Part shown: piece by piece, positions 29,338-37,909 of the stretch | Position numbering within the stretch: position 1 is the first letter of the stretch | Layout: the number at the start of each line of letters is the position of its first letter | Assembly (NCBI GenBank): GCA_013001755.1 | Contig: JABDLY010000055.1 | Location: forward strand, 1 to 38,461 | From: Sphingomonadaceae bacterium | GTDB lineage: Bacteria > Pseudomonadota > Alphaproteobacteria > Sphingomonadales > Sphingomonadaceae | Length of the DNA: 38,461 bases | Direction of reading: 5' to 3' | The notes under the pieces: generated by a model | Seen by the model: only the letters and a program-made list of their open reading frames with translations | What the model was told of the DNA's origin: nothing | Databases searched by the model: none | Program-made: the position numbers and the translations under genes

Positions 29338-32300
29338 ACGACATCCAGAAAATTCTCGACGCCAAAGAACCGCTGACGCTGTCGAGCGCGCCGGCCGGGT
29401 TCCTGCCCTGGTTGATGGCCGACATTGCACGCTCGGCGGCTTTTGCGGGCGGCCGGGCCATCTACATTGCGCCCGACGAAGCCGCGATGCGCGGACTCGC
29501 CGATGCCGCGCGCTATTTCGCGCCCGAACTCGACATCGTCGAATTCCCCGGCTGGGATTGTCTGCCTTATGACCGCGCGAGCCCGAGCCTGCGCATCTCG
29601 TCCGAACGCCTGGCAGCGCTTCACCACCTGCAGAAAAAAAGCCAAGAGCCGCAGATTCTGGCGACGACGATCAGCGCGATCAGCCAGAGGACGCTTTCGC
29701 CTTTCCGTATTCGCCAGCTTGTCGCAACGCTAGCGCCCGGCGAGCGGATCGAGCGCGACGCGCTGACCGCCAAACTTCAGGCCAATGGCTATATCCGCAC
29801 CGATACCGTCGCCGATGCCGGCGAATATGCCGTGCGCGGCGGGATCGTCGATCTGTTTCCGTCGGGCGCGAAACAGGGATTGAGGCTCGATTTCTTCGGC
29901 GACGAGATCGATAGCATGCGCCGTTTCGACCCGGCCGATCAGCGGACCACCGGGCGCGTCGAGAGATTTACCCTGCTTCCCGCGTCCGAAGCCTTGCTCG
30001 ACGAAGAGAGCATAAAACGTTTTCGCGGCCGCTATCGCGAGATTTTCGGCGCGACGGCGACGGGCGATCCGCTCTATCAGGCGATCAGCGAAGGTCGGCG
30101 CCTTGCCGGTATGGAGCATTGGCTGCCGCTGTTCGAGGAATCGCTCGCGACGCTGTTCGACCACATCGATCCCGAGGATGTTCTTGTTCGCGATCCCGGC
30201 GTCGCAGCCGCAGCCGACGCGCGTTTCGATGCGATCTCAGATTATTACGCCAATCGCGACGCCGCGCGCAGCGCCGATCCCGGCAGCTACCGCCCGCTCG
30301 AAACCGCTTCGCTATACTTGTCGGCCAGTGATTGGGCACAGCGCATTGCCGAAACTCCGCTCCATATCGCAAGCCCCTATCGCGAACCTGATGCCCGGGC
30401 TGTCGTCGATTTCAACGTCAGCGGCGCTCGCGATTTTGCGCCGGAGCGCCAGGCCGGCGGGAATATCTACGAAGCCATTGTCGCTCATGTCGGCGCGCTG
30501 GAGAAGGATGGCAAGAAGGTTGTCCTGGCGAGCTACAGCATTGGCGCCCGCGAAAGGCTTTCCGGGTTGCTTGAGGAGCATGGCCTTAGCGGCGGCGCCC
30601 TTGTCGATAACTGGCAAGCAGCGCAGGGCAACAGCCCCGCACTCGCCGTCCTCCCGCTCGATCACGGTTTTACGACGCCCGATATCGCTCTGCTGACCGA
30701 GCAGGATATGCTCGGCGACCGGTTGCGCCGCCGCACGACGCGCAAGAAGGACGCCGACGCGTTTCTCAACGAACTGGCAACGCTCTCGCCGGGCGACCTC
30801 GTCGTTCACACCGAACACGGCATCGGGCGCTATGAGGGACTGACCTCAATCCCGGTCGGCAGCGCGCCGCATGATTGCGTGGCGCTCGAATATGCCGGCG
30901 GCGACAAGCTCTATGTGCCGGTTGAGAACCTCGATGTACTCTCGCGCTTTGGTTCTGCCGAAGGCGGCGGCACGCTCGACAAGTTGGGCGGCGAGGGCTG
31001 GCAGCGGCGCAAGGCGCGGATGAAGGACCGTATCCTCGAGATTGCCGGCGAGCTCGTCGCGACCGCCGCCAAGCGCGCGCTACGCAAGGCACCGTCGGCC
31101 GAACCGGATACGAGTTATGCCAGCTTTGTCGACCGCTTCCCCTATGCCGAAACCGACGATCAGGACCGCGCCATCGCACAGGTTATCGACGATCTCGGCA
31201 AGGGTACGCCGATGGATCGGCTCGTGTGCGGCGATGTCGGTTTCGGCAAGACCGAGGTTGCGTTGCGCGCGGCCTATGTCGCCGCGATGGCGGGTCTGCA
31301 AGTCGCCATAATCTGCCCGACGACCCTGCTCGCACGCCAGCATTATACCAGTTTCACCGATCGTTTCTCGGGATTCCCGATGAAGATCGGGCGGCTCTCA
31401 CGCCTTGTCCCGGCAGCCGAAGCTAAAAAAACACGCGAAGGGATCGCCGATGGTTCGATCGATATCGCCATCGGCACCCATGCCCTGCTCGCCAAATCGA
31501 TCGACTTCAAACGCCTCGGGCTCGTCGTGGTCGATGAGGAGCAGCATTTCGGCGTCGTCCACAAGGAACGCCTCAAGGCGATAAAATCGGATGTCCATGT
31601 GCTGACGCTGACGGCAACGCCGATCCCGCGGACGCTGCAAATGGCGATGAGCGGACTGCGCGAGCTTTCGGTTATCCAGACTCCGCCGATCGACCGGCTC
31701 GCGATACGAACCTATGTCATGCCCTGGGATCCGGTAGTGCTGCGCGAAGCCTTGCTGCGCGAACATTATCGCGGCGGGCAGAGCTTTTTCGTCGCTCCGC
31801 GCATCGGCGACCTTCCCGAGCTCGAAGATTTCCTGCGCGAATATGTCCCCGAAATCAGCTTCATCACCGCCCATGGCCAGATGCCGCCAACCGCAGTCGA
31901 AGAGCGGATGAGCGCCTTTTACGACAGGAAATACGATGTGCTGCTTTCGACGACGATCGTCGAGAGCGGGCTCGATATTCCATCGGCCAACACGATGATC
32001 ATCCATCGCGCCAATCATTTCGGCCTTTCGCAGCTTTACCAGCTGCGCGGGCGGATCGGGCGATCGAAGGAGCGTGCTTACGCCTATCTCACAACGCCCG
32101 CCGATCGCATTGTCACCGAAGCGGCGGACAAGCGCCTCAAAGTACTCTCCGATCTCGAAACGCTTGGCGCGGGTTTCCAGCTGGCGAGTCATGATCTCGA
32201 CCAGCGCGGCGCCGGCAATTTGCTCGGCGACGAGCAATCGGGCCACATCAAGGAAGTCGGCTTCGAACTCTACCAGTCGATGCTCGAGGACGCGATTGTA

Positions 32301-32792
32301 GCGGCCAAGGCCGGCGATGCGGGTATCGATTTGCCGGACGGCGATTTCTCGCCGCAGATCACCGTCGACGCGCCGATCCTGCTACCCGAAAATTACGTCC
32401 CCGATCTCGATCTGCGCATGGGGCTCTATCGCCGAATGAACGATCTCGAGGACCGACAGGAGGTCGAAGCCTTTGCCGCCGAACTGATCGACCGGTTCGG
32501 GCCGATTCCGGCACCAACGGAAAACCTGCTCAAGATCATAGAGACCAAGCTCAACGCCAAAGCCGCGAATGTCTCCAACATCGACGCCGGTCCGCGCGGC
32601 GCGCTGGTCAGTTTCTTCAACGAGAGCTTCCCCAATCCCGCCGGGCTGGTCGACTATGTCAAACGTCTCAAAGGCACGGCAAAGCTGCGGCCCGATCACA
32701 AGCTCGTCATCACGCGAAACTGGGGCGATCCGCAGGCGCGGCTCAACGGCGCGCTCCAGCTTTCCAAGGGGTTGGCCAAAGCTGCTGGTTAG
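29334..32792 (+). CDS. mfd: Transcription-repair coupling factor
   Basis: Mfd displaces RNA polymerase stalled at lesions and recruits UvrA. The protein is 1152 residues from the GTG at 29334, which overlaps the sdhE stop and gives the expected N-terminus (MNDIQKILDAKEPLTLSSAP). The UvrB-like N-terminal module covers about 1-380. The RNA polymerase interaction (CarD-like) domain begins near 480 (LSPGDLVVHTEHGIGRYEGL). The translocase core has Walker A GDVGFGKT (633-640), DEEQH (734-738), TATPIPRTLQMAMSGLR, and the QLYQLRGRIGRS motif. The C-terminal TRCF domain is present (LRMGLYRRMNDLED onward). No disruption is visible. Confidence 0.98.
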   Translation: MNDIQKILDAKEPLTLSSAPAGFLPWLMADIARSAAFAGGRAIYIAPDEAAMRGLADAARYFAPELDIVEFPGWDCLPYDRASPSLRISSERLAALHHLQKKSQEPQILATTISAISQRTLSPFRIRQLVATLAPGERIERDALTAKLQANGYIRTDTVADAGEYAVRGGIVDLFPSGAKQGLRLDFFGDEIDSMRRFDPADQRTTGRVERFTLLPASEALLDEESIKRFRGRYREIFGATATGDPLYQAISEGRRLAGMEHWLPLFEESLATLFDHIDPEDVLVRDPGVAAAADARFDAISDYYANRDAARSADPGSYRPLETASLYLSASDWAQRIAETPLHIASPYREPDARAVVDFNVSGARDFAPERQAGGNIYEAIVAHVGALEKDGKKVVLASYSIGARERLSGLLEEHGLSGGALVDNWQAAQGNSPALAVLPLDHGFTTPDIALLTEQDMLGDRLRRRTTRKKDADAFLNELATLSPGDLVVHTEHGIGRYEGLTSIPVGSAPHDCVALEYAGGDKLYVPVENLDVLSRFGSAEGGGTLDKLGGEGWQRRKARMKDRILEIAGELVATAAKRALRKAPSAEPDTSYASFVDRFPYAETDDQDRAIAQVIDDLGKGTPMDRLVCGDVGFGKTEVALRAAYVAAMAGLQVAIICPTTLLARQHYTSFTDRFSGFPMKIGRLSRLVPAAEAKKTREGIADGSIDIAIGTHALLAKSIDFKRLGLVVVDEEQHFGVVHKERLKAIKSDVHVLTLTATPIPRTLQMAMSGLRELSVIQTPPIDRLAIRTYVMPWDPVVLREALLREHYRGGQSFFVAPRIGDLPELEDFLREYVPEISFITAHGQMPPTAVEERMSAFYDRKYDVLLSTTIVESGLDIPSANTMIIHRANHFGLSQLYQLRGRIGRSKERAYAYLTTPADRIVTEAADKRLKVLSDLETLGAGFQLASHDLDQRGAGNLLGDEQSGHIKEVGFELYQSMLEDAIVAAKAGDAGIDLPDGDFSPQITVDAPILLPENYVPDLDLRMGLYRRMNDLEDRQEVEAFAAELIDRFGPIPAPTENLLKIIETKLNAKAANVSNIDAGPRGALVSFFNESFPNPAGLVDYVKRLKGTAKLRPDHKLVITRNWGDPQARLNGALQLSKGLAKAAG

Positions 32793-32861
32793 TTGGTCGA
32801 AAGCGATTTCGCGTTGACCGCCAAAATCGTGTACTCTCACCGGCAAACGGGAGAGATAGCC

Positions 32862-33890
32862 ATGGGTTTCGCGCGAGCAATCGGCCTTGCATGTCTTTTG
32901 GCAACAGCAGCACCCGCGGTCGCCGATGCGCCGCTCGTCGACCCCGCGCCCGATCCGTCGGAAACCGAGACATTCGGTTACGACGAAGCGCGCGACGACC
33001 GGATGACGATAGCGGTCAGTATCGGTGGCGACGGGCCGTATCGCTTCATTATCGATACCGGATCCGAGCGTACGGTGATTTCGCGCGAACTCGCGGATTC
33101 GCTAGCCCTCGTCGCGAGCGACGATGTCATGCTCTCTTCGGTGCTAGACATTCGGCGGGTGCCGACAGTCGTCATTCCCGAGCTCGGCTTTGGCCGGCAA
33201 ACGATGGAAGAAGTGCAGGCGCCAGCGCTCGCTCGCCGCAATATCGGCGCTCACGGCGTTCTCGGCATCGACGCGCTGGAAGATCATCAGGTCGTGCTCG
33301 ATTTCGGGCAAAGGGAAATGACGCTGACCCGATCGCGCTACTCCGACCGGCGCTCAAGCGATAACAACGTCATCGTCGTTCGCGGGCGTACGCGCCTCGG
33401 CCGCCTCGTATTGGCCGATGCCCGGATCGACGGAACCCGCATTCTCGCGATCGTCGATACCGGATCGAGCTTTTCGATCGGCAATATGGCCTTGCGCGAC
33501 CGGCTCGTCCGCCGCGGCCGGATCGATCCCGCTCAATCGATCAACGTCACCGCCATCACGGGCACATCGATGGATATCAATTATACGCTGGCCGACCGCG
33601 TGCAGATCGGCCGCATCGAGCTTCGCGACCTGCCGATTGCATTCGCCGAGTCGGAGCTGTTCCGCCAGCTGGACCTCGTCGATCGGCCAGCCATGCTGCT
33701 CGGGATGAACGCGTTGAGAGCCTTTGATCGCGTCTCAATCGATTTCGGCAATCGGGCGCTGCGGCTTGAGATCCCCCTGCGCGGCAGACCGGCGGATCGT
33801 CAACTCGCCTGGTCGGTCCCGGACGTCTCGGAGACGAGCCTGGAAAGCGCGTCGGTCGATATCGGCGGCGAACACAGAAACCCCTGGTAG
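32862..33890 (+). CDS. Exported retropepsin-like aspartic protease with two DTG domains
   Basis: This 342-residue protein starts with a Sec signal peptide (MGFARAIGLACLLATAAPAVA, likely cut after residue 20-22). Two retropepsin-like lobes follow: the first has FIIDTGSERTVIS (DTG 65-67) and HGVLGIDALEDHQVVLDFG; the second has LAIVDTGSSFSIGN (DTG 199-201) and LLGMNALRAFDRVSIDFGN. Each lobe supplies one catalytic Asp, so one chain could form a pepsin-like bilobal active site in the periplasm. The start at 32862 follows GGGAGAG; an earlier in-frame TTG would put 23 residues before the signal peptide. The last 91 bases overlap the oppositely oriented EAL gene. The substrate is unknown. Confidence 0.85.
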   Translation: MGFARAIGLACLLATAAPAVADAPLVDPAPDPSETETFGYDEARDDRMTIAVSIGGDGPYRFIIDTGSERTVISRELADSLALVASDDVMLSSVLDIRRVPTVVIPELGFGRQTMEEVQAPALARRNIGAHGVLGIDALEDHQVVLDFGQREMTLTRSRYSDRRSSDNNVIVVRGRTRLGRLVLADARIDGTRILAIVDTGSSFSIGNMALRDRLVRRGRIDPAQSINVTAITGTSMDINYTLADRVQIGRIELRDLPIAFAESELFRQLDLVDRPAMLLGMNALRAFDRVSIDFGNRALRLEIPLRGRPADRQLAWSVPDVSETSLESASVDIGGEHRNPW

Positions 33891-35878
33891 AGGCTGCAGC
33901 CTTGTTCGGCGAGCATATCGAGCTGGTCTTCAGTCTCGACGCCTTCGGCGATCACCGATAGCCCCAGTGAACGCGCCATCTCGATAACGCCGCGCACCAC
34001 CACACGGTCGCGCACATCGCCGGTAATGTCCTGGCTTAACCGGCGGTCGATCTTGAGATAATCGAGCGGCAGCGATTTCAGATAAGCGAGGCTCGAATAG
34101 CCAGTCCCGAAATCGTCGATCGCGACCCGAAAGCCGCCCGATCTGAGCTCCGCCAGCCTTTCGCCCGCCGCGCCGAGGTCGGCAATCAACCCGCTTTCGG
34201 TGACTTCGGCGGTCAGGCGATCGCGCGGAAAGCCGCTCTCATCCGCCATCGCCGAGAAGCGCTCGACGAAATTCGGATCGGCGATGTCGCTCGCCGTGAC
34301 ATTGACCGCCAGACGAAGCTCACCGAGCGCATCGGGCCATCTTGCCGCAAGCTCGACGGCCTTACGCTGAACATGCGCAGACAGCTCGGAAAGATAATCG
34401 GCGCGGTCCGCAGCCGCGAACAGCGCCGCCGCGCCGAGCTCTCCAAAGGCCGGGTGGTGCCAGCGTGACAGCGCCTCGACGCCGATGACGCGGCCATTGG
34501 CGGTCGAAACCTGAGGCTGGAACAGTATCTCGATCTCATCATTATCGAGCGCGGGACGGAGATCGATTTCGAGCCGGTTGGCGCGCGCAGCGGCGCTGCG
34601 TTGTTCATCGCCATGAACGCAAATCGCGCCGCCGTCCTTTTCGCGCGCTTCGGCGAGCGCGGTGCTCGCCCGGCGCAATATGGTCCCAGCATCGCTGTCC
34701 TTGTTGTGCCCGAGAACGATCCCGCAATGCGCCTTGATCTGGACGGTCTGGTTGCCGGTAACGAAGGGCTGTTCGATCGCATCGCAAAGCTGACGAGCCA
34801 GAACTTCGGCCTCGTCGAGCGAAGTCGGCGACGTCAGCCCGATCGCGAATTCGGCGCCTGCAAGACGCGCTATCAGCCGCTTGCGACCCGGCGTCGGGCC
34901 GACCAGTTTTTCGATGCGCCGCGCCATACCGCGCAACACATCATCGCCAGCCCCCTGCCCGTAGCTCGCATTGATCATATCGAACCGTTGTATCGAAATC
35001 AGGATAAGCGCGAGGGCCGGATCGATTGCTCCCGCAGCTTCTGTCTGAGCGGCGATCCACTGACGCGCCATGTAACCATCGCCGAGCCCGGTCAGCGCGT
35101 CGCGATGAGCCAGCGCCTTTGCCTGCGTCATGCGATCGGGCTGCTCGACCCGCGCATGCACGACATTGTCGGTAACGCTGATGTGATGGACGAGTCTGCC
35201 GGTTTCCTCGCCCGGGGTCCGGTGCGCAAAGGCCGTCGGCTTGCCATCGTCGCGTAACCGCGCCAGCGCGGCATGCGCGGCAGATTGTCCGGAATCGCCC
35301 AAAGCTTTCAGAAAGGACCCCAAATCGGGTGTCAAATTCTTGAGACCGAGCAATTCGCCAAGCGCGGTGCTCACCGAAATCTTTTCATCTGCCAGCACGT
35401 GCCGCCAGCTCAGCGCATGGGACAGCGCATTTTCGGGCGGAGTTCGCAATGTGCGGCCAAGTCGCGAGGTATAGCGTTCGGCAAAGCGCAACGCCTGGGC
35501 GAGTTCGGCTTCGCCAAAGGGGCTGGCGAGATAATGCGTCGCGCCCGCCGCCAGCATCTCATCGATCCGTTCGACATCTTTTCGCGAAACGAGCACCAGC
35601 AGCGCTGCCGCATTTGCCTCGGCCGCATTATCGAGCAGCTGCACCGCTGCCAGTCCGTCGTCGAATGCGCCTCGCGCATCGACGATTGCGATGGCAGCGC
35701 CCGACATGATGAACCGGCGCTCGGCATTATCGGCGCGGCGCGCCGCAATCGGTTCCCACCCCGCACGCTCGGTCATCGCCGCCAGCTCATCGCGCTGTCG
35801 AAAGGACAGGACGAAAAGCGGGTTGCTCAATGCAGGCGAAGCGGATGGCAAGTCGGCGGTCTCCAGGCGGGCCTGCAA
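33800..35878 (-). CDS. GGDEF-EAL protein with degenerate GGDEF and intact EAL domain
   Basis: The order is a receiver-like N-terminal domain (about 20-135), a PAS-like linker (about 150-245), a GGDEF-type domain (about 258-420) and an EAL domain (about 435-685). The GGDEF half is degenerate: the signature reads AGAEF (340-344) and the first metal Asp of the cyclase is replaced in ILISIQRFD. The EAL half keeps its key motifs: EAL (468-470), NVTAS, TAEVTES, IDDFGTGYSS (587-596), YLKIDR and AEGVET (644-649). It is therefore probably a c-di-GMP phosphodiesterase, with the AGAEF domain at most sensing GTP. The start is uncertain: TTG at 35878 is assumed because the first ATG (35776) would cut into the receiver-like fold. 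Confidence 0.88.
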   Translation of the reverse strand: MQARLETADLPSASPALSNPLFVLSFRQRDELAAMTERAGWEPIAARRADNAERRFIMSGAAIAIVDARGAFDDGLAAVQLLDNAAEANAAALLVLVSRKDVERIDEMLAAGATHYLASPFGEAELAQALRFAERYTSRLGRTLRTPPENALSHALSWRHVLADEKISVSTALGELLGLKNLTPDLGSFLKALGDSGQSAAHAALARLRDDGKPTAFAHRTPGEETGRLVHHISVTDNVVHARVEQPDRMTQAKALAHRDALTGLGDGYMARQWIAAQTEAAGAIDPALALILISIQRFDMINASYGQGAGDDVLRGMARRIEKLVGPTPGRKRLIARLAGAEFAIGLTSPTSLDEAEVLARQLCDAIEQPFVTGNQTVQIKAHCGIVLGHNKDSDAGTILRRASTALAEAREKDGGAICVHGDEQRSAAARANRLEIDLRPALDNDEIEILFQPQVSTANGRVIGVEALSRWHHPAFGELGAAALFAAADRADYLSELSAHVQRKAVELAARWPDALGELRLAVNVTASDIADPNFVERFSAMADESGFPRDRLTAEVTESGLIADLGAAGERLAELRSGGFRVAIDDFGTGYSSLAYLKSLPLDYLKIDRRLSQDITGDVRDRVVVRGVIEMARSLGLSVIAEGVETEDQLDMLAEQGCSLYQGFLCSPPISTDALSRLVSETSGTDQAS

Positions 35879-35923
35879 GCCTACAACCGCCCGCGCCGCG
35901 CGCCAATCGCCGTTTTCACACTC

Positions 35924-35952
35924 TTGCCGCGAGACGGGCTGCCCCCTAGGTG
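35924..35952 (+). promoter_or_regulatory. Candidate promoter placed for a nearly leaderless moaA transcript
   Basis: TTGCCG (35924-35929) and TAGGTG (35947-35952) are separated by exactly 17 bases. The predicted start falls at about 35958-35960, that is at the moaA ATG (35960). The -10 resembles the TAGCTG seen before carA. Both hexamers are imperfect, so this is tentative. Confidence 0.35.
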
Positions 35953-35959
35953 CATAGAT

Positions 35960-36976
35960 ATGGCGGAAACGCTCACCACACCCCGCACGCTTGTCGACGG
36001 TTTCGGCCGCACGATCAGCTATTTGCGTATCTCGGTTACCGATCGCTGCGACCTCAGGTGCCGCTATTGCATGGCCGAGAATATGACGTTCCTGCCGCGC
36101 AGCGAAGTGCTGTCGCTCGAAGAGACCAGCGAGCTGGCCGACATCTTTATCGAGCGCGGCGTTCGCAAGATCCGCCTAACCGGCGGAGAACCATTGGTCC
36201 GCAGCGACGCACCGAAGCTCGTGCGCATGATCGGCCGGCATCTCGTCGGCGGCGGCCTCGACGAACTGACGATAACGACCAACGCAACGCGGCTCGCGCG
36301 CTATGCCGATGAATTGGCCGATGCAGGCATCAGGCGCGTCAACGTCAGTCTCGATAGCCGCGATCCTGAAACCTTTCGCTATGTCACACGGTGGGGCGAG
36401 CTGGAGAAAACGCTTCAAGGCATAGAAGCGGCAAAATGCGCCGGGCTTTCAGTCAAGATCAACATGGTTGCGCTCAAAGGGCTGAACGACGCCGAAATTG
36501 TGCCGATGCTGCGCTGGTGTGGCGATGAAGGCTTCGATCTCACGCTGATCGAAACGATGCCGCTCGGCCAGATCGATGACGACCGCCACAATCGCTATTT
36601 GCCGCTCGACAGGGTGAAGGAGAAGCTCGCCGATCGCTTCACGCTGATCCCGCTGACCGAACGTACCGGCGGGCCTGCTCGTTATTGGAAAGTTGCGGAA
36701 CTCGGCGCCAAGCTCGGTCTCATCACGCCGCTTACCAACAATTTCTGTGCCGGATGCAATCGCGTGCGGATTACCGCATCGGGCAAAATTTACATGTGTC
36801 TCGGCCATGACGATCATCTCGATCTCAAAACAGCGCTCCGCACCGGTGGCCGCGCGGCGGTCGACGATCTGCTCGACCGTGCAATGGTCCTCAAGCCCGA
36901 ACGCCACAATTTCGAAATATTACCCGATGACACCGCGCCCGCTATCGAGCGGCATATGAGCGTTACCGGCGGATGA
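35960..36976 (+). CDS. moaA: GTP 3',8-cyclase (molybdenum cofactor biosynthesis)
   Basis: MoaA is a radical SAM enzyme that converts GTP to 3',8-cyclo-7,8-dihydro-GTP, the first step of molybdopterin synthesis. The protein is 338 residues. The N-terminal SAM cluster motif CxxxCxxC is Cys30, Cys34 and Cys37 (TDRCDLRCRYCM). The second 4Fe-4S cluster ligands are Cys263, Cys266 and Cys280 (NNFCAGCNRVRITASGKIYMC). The essential C-terminal Gly-Gly is present (SVTGG). The ATG at 35960 gives the usual length; the long open frame upstream is the antisense of the EAL gene. It overlaps nadK by ATGA. Confidence 0.97.
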   Translation: MAETLTTPRTLVDGFGRTISYLRISVTDRCDLRCRYCMAENMTFLPRSEVLSLEETSELADIFIERGVRKIRLTGGEPLVRSDAPKLVRMIGRHLVGGGLDELTITTNATRLARYADELADAGIRRVNVSLDSRDPETFRYVTRWGELEKTLQGIEAAKCAGLSVKINMVALKGLNDAEIVPMLRWCGDEGFDLTLIETMPLGQIDDDRHNRYLPLDRVKEKLADRFTLIPLTERTGGPARYWKVAELGAKLGLITPLTNNFCAGCNRVRITASGKIYMCLGHDDHLDLKTALRTGGRAAVDDLLDRAMVLKPERHNFEILPDDTAPAIERHMSVTGG

Positions 36977-37749
36977 CCGCGGTAGACGGCTTCGCGCTGG
37001 TTGCATCGCCCGTCGACGTCGCCCAAGATGCGGCGCGGCAGCTGCAGGAACTGTATGAGTTCGTTCCGATCGAGGAGGCCGATGCGGTCATAGCGCTCGG
37101 CGGCGACGGCTTCATGCTCCAGACGCTTCATGACATGCTTGGAAACCAGCGAATTCGTCCCGTCTTCGGCATGAACCTCGGAACCGTCGGTTTCCTTATG
37201 AACGAATGGCGGCCCGGCGATCTGCGCGAGCGGATAAGCGGGGCGAAGAGTTTCAAAATGTCTCCGCTCCGCATGGACGCCGAAACGGTAGGTGGAGAAA
37301 GAATATCGAGCCCGGCGATCAACGAAGTGTCGCTGCTGCGTGAGACCCGGCAAACCGCCAAACTCGAAGTGTCGGCGGGCGGCAATGTGGTGATGGAGGA
37401 ATTGTTCTGCGATGGCGTCCTCGTTGCAACGCCGGCGGGTTCGACTGCCTATAATTTTTCGGCGCGCGGGCCGATCCTGCCGCTCGATTCGAAGATGATC
37501 GCGCTGACCCCGATCAGCCCGTTCCGTCCGCGTCGCTGGAACGGCGCGATCTTGCCGGAAAAAACCGCGGTGCGCTTCCGAGTGCTCGAACCCGTAAAAC
37601 GTCCCGTCAGCGCCGTGGCCGACCAGCTCGAGGTTCGCGATGTCGCGAGCGTCGAAGTGCAGCTCGATCCCGATCTCAGCCTGACATTGATGTTCGATCC
37701 CGAACACGCGCTCGACGAACGAATCGCGATGGAGCAGTTCATTGTTTGA
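36973..37749 (+). CDS. nadK: NAD kinase
   Basis: NAD kinase phosphorylates NAD to NADP. The protein is 258 residues, the short form usual in alphaproteobacteria. The diagnostic GGDG motif is at 43-46 (VIALGGDGFMLQTLH), followed by GMNLGTVGFLMNEW, the NExS-type motif INEVSLLRE and the glycine-rich TPAGSTAYNFSARGPILP. The start codon overlaps the moaA stop (ATGA at 36973-36976), so they form an operon with translational coupling. Nothing unusual is seen in the sequence. Confidence 0.96.
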   Translation: MTAVDGFALVASPVDVAQDAARQLQELYEFVPIEEADAVIALGGDGFMLQTLHDMLGNQRIRPVFGMNLGTVGFLMNEWRPGDLRERISGAKSFKMSPLRMDAETVGGERISSPAINEVSLLRETRQTAKLEVSAGGNVVMEELFCDGVLVATPAGSTAYNFSARGPILPLDSKMIALTPISPFRPRRWNGAILPEKTAVRFRVLEPVKRPVSAVADQLEVRDVASVEVQLDPDLSLTLMFDPEHALDERIAMEQFIV

Positions 37750-37754
37750 ATTGG

Positions 37755-37783
37755 TTGATAGGTGCAAAACGCATTGCTATAGG
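37755..37783 (+). promoter_or_regulatory. Candidate promoter of tRNA-Asn
   Basis: TTGATA (37755-37760) and TATAGG (37778-37783) are 17 bases apart. The predicted start near 37790 would give a 5' leader of about 30 bases before the mature tRNA at 37822. It begins six bases after the nadK stop. Confidence 0.45.
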
Positions 37784-37821
37784 CCCGCCTTCGCCGCTAA
37801 GAGATGCGGCATTCACAGTGT

Positions 37822-37896
37822 TCCCCGGTAGCTCAGCGGTAGAGCAATCGACTGTTAATCGATCGGTCGTCTGTTCGAATCAGACCCGGGGAGCCA
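37822..37896 (+). tRNA. tRNA-Asn (anticodon GTT)
   Basis: The acceptor stem TCCCCGG (37822-37828) pairs with CCGGGGA (37886-37892), followed by G and an encoded CCA (37894-37896). The D-arm holds GCTCAGCGGTAGAGC, the anticodon stem ATCGA/TCGAT encloses CTGTTAA with anticodon GTT at 37854-37856, and the T-arm holds GTCTGTTCGAATCAGAC. All four arms are complete, so the gene is intact. Confidence 0.97.
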
Positions 37897-37909
37897 CTGT
37901 TTCTCGCGC

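Noticed and set aside
35273-35959. N-terminal extension of the moaA frame by 229 codons
   Set aside because: This part is antisense to the EAL gene, and MoaA proteins start at the MAETLTTPRT position; no known MoaA has such an extension.
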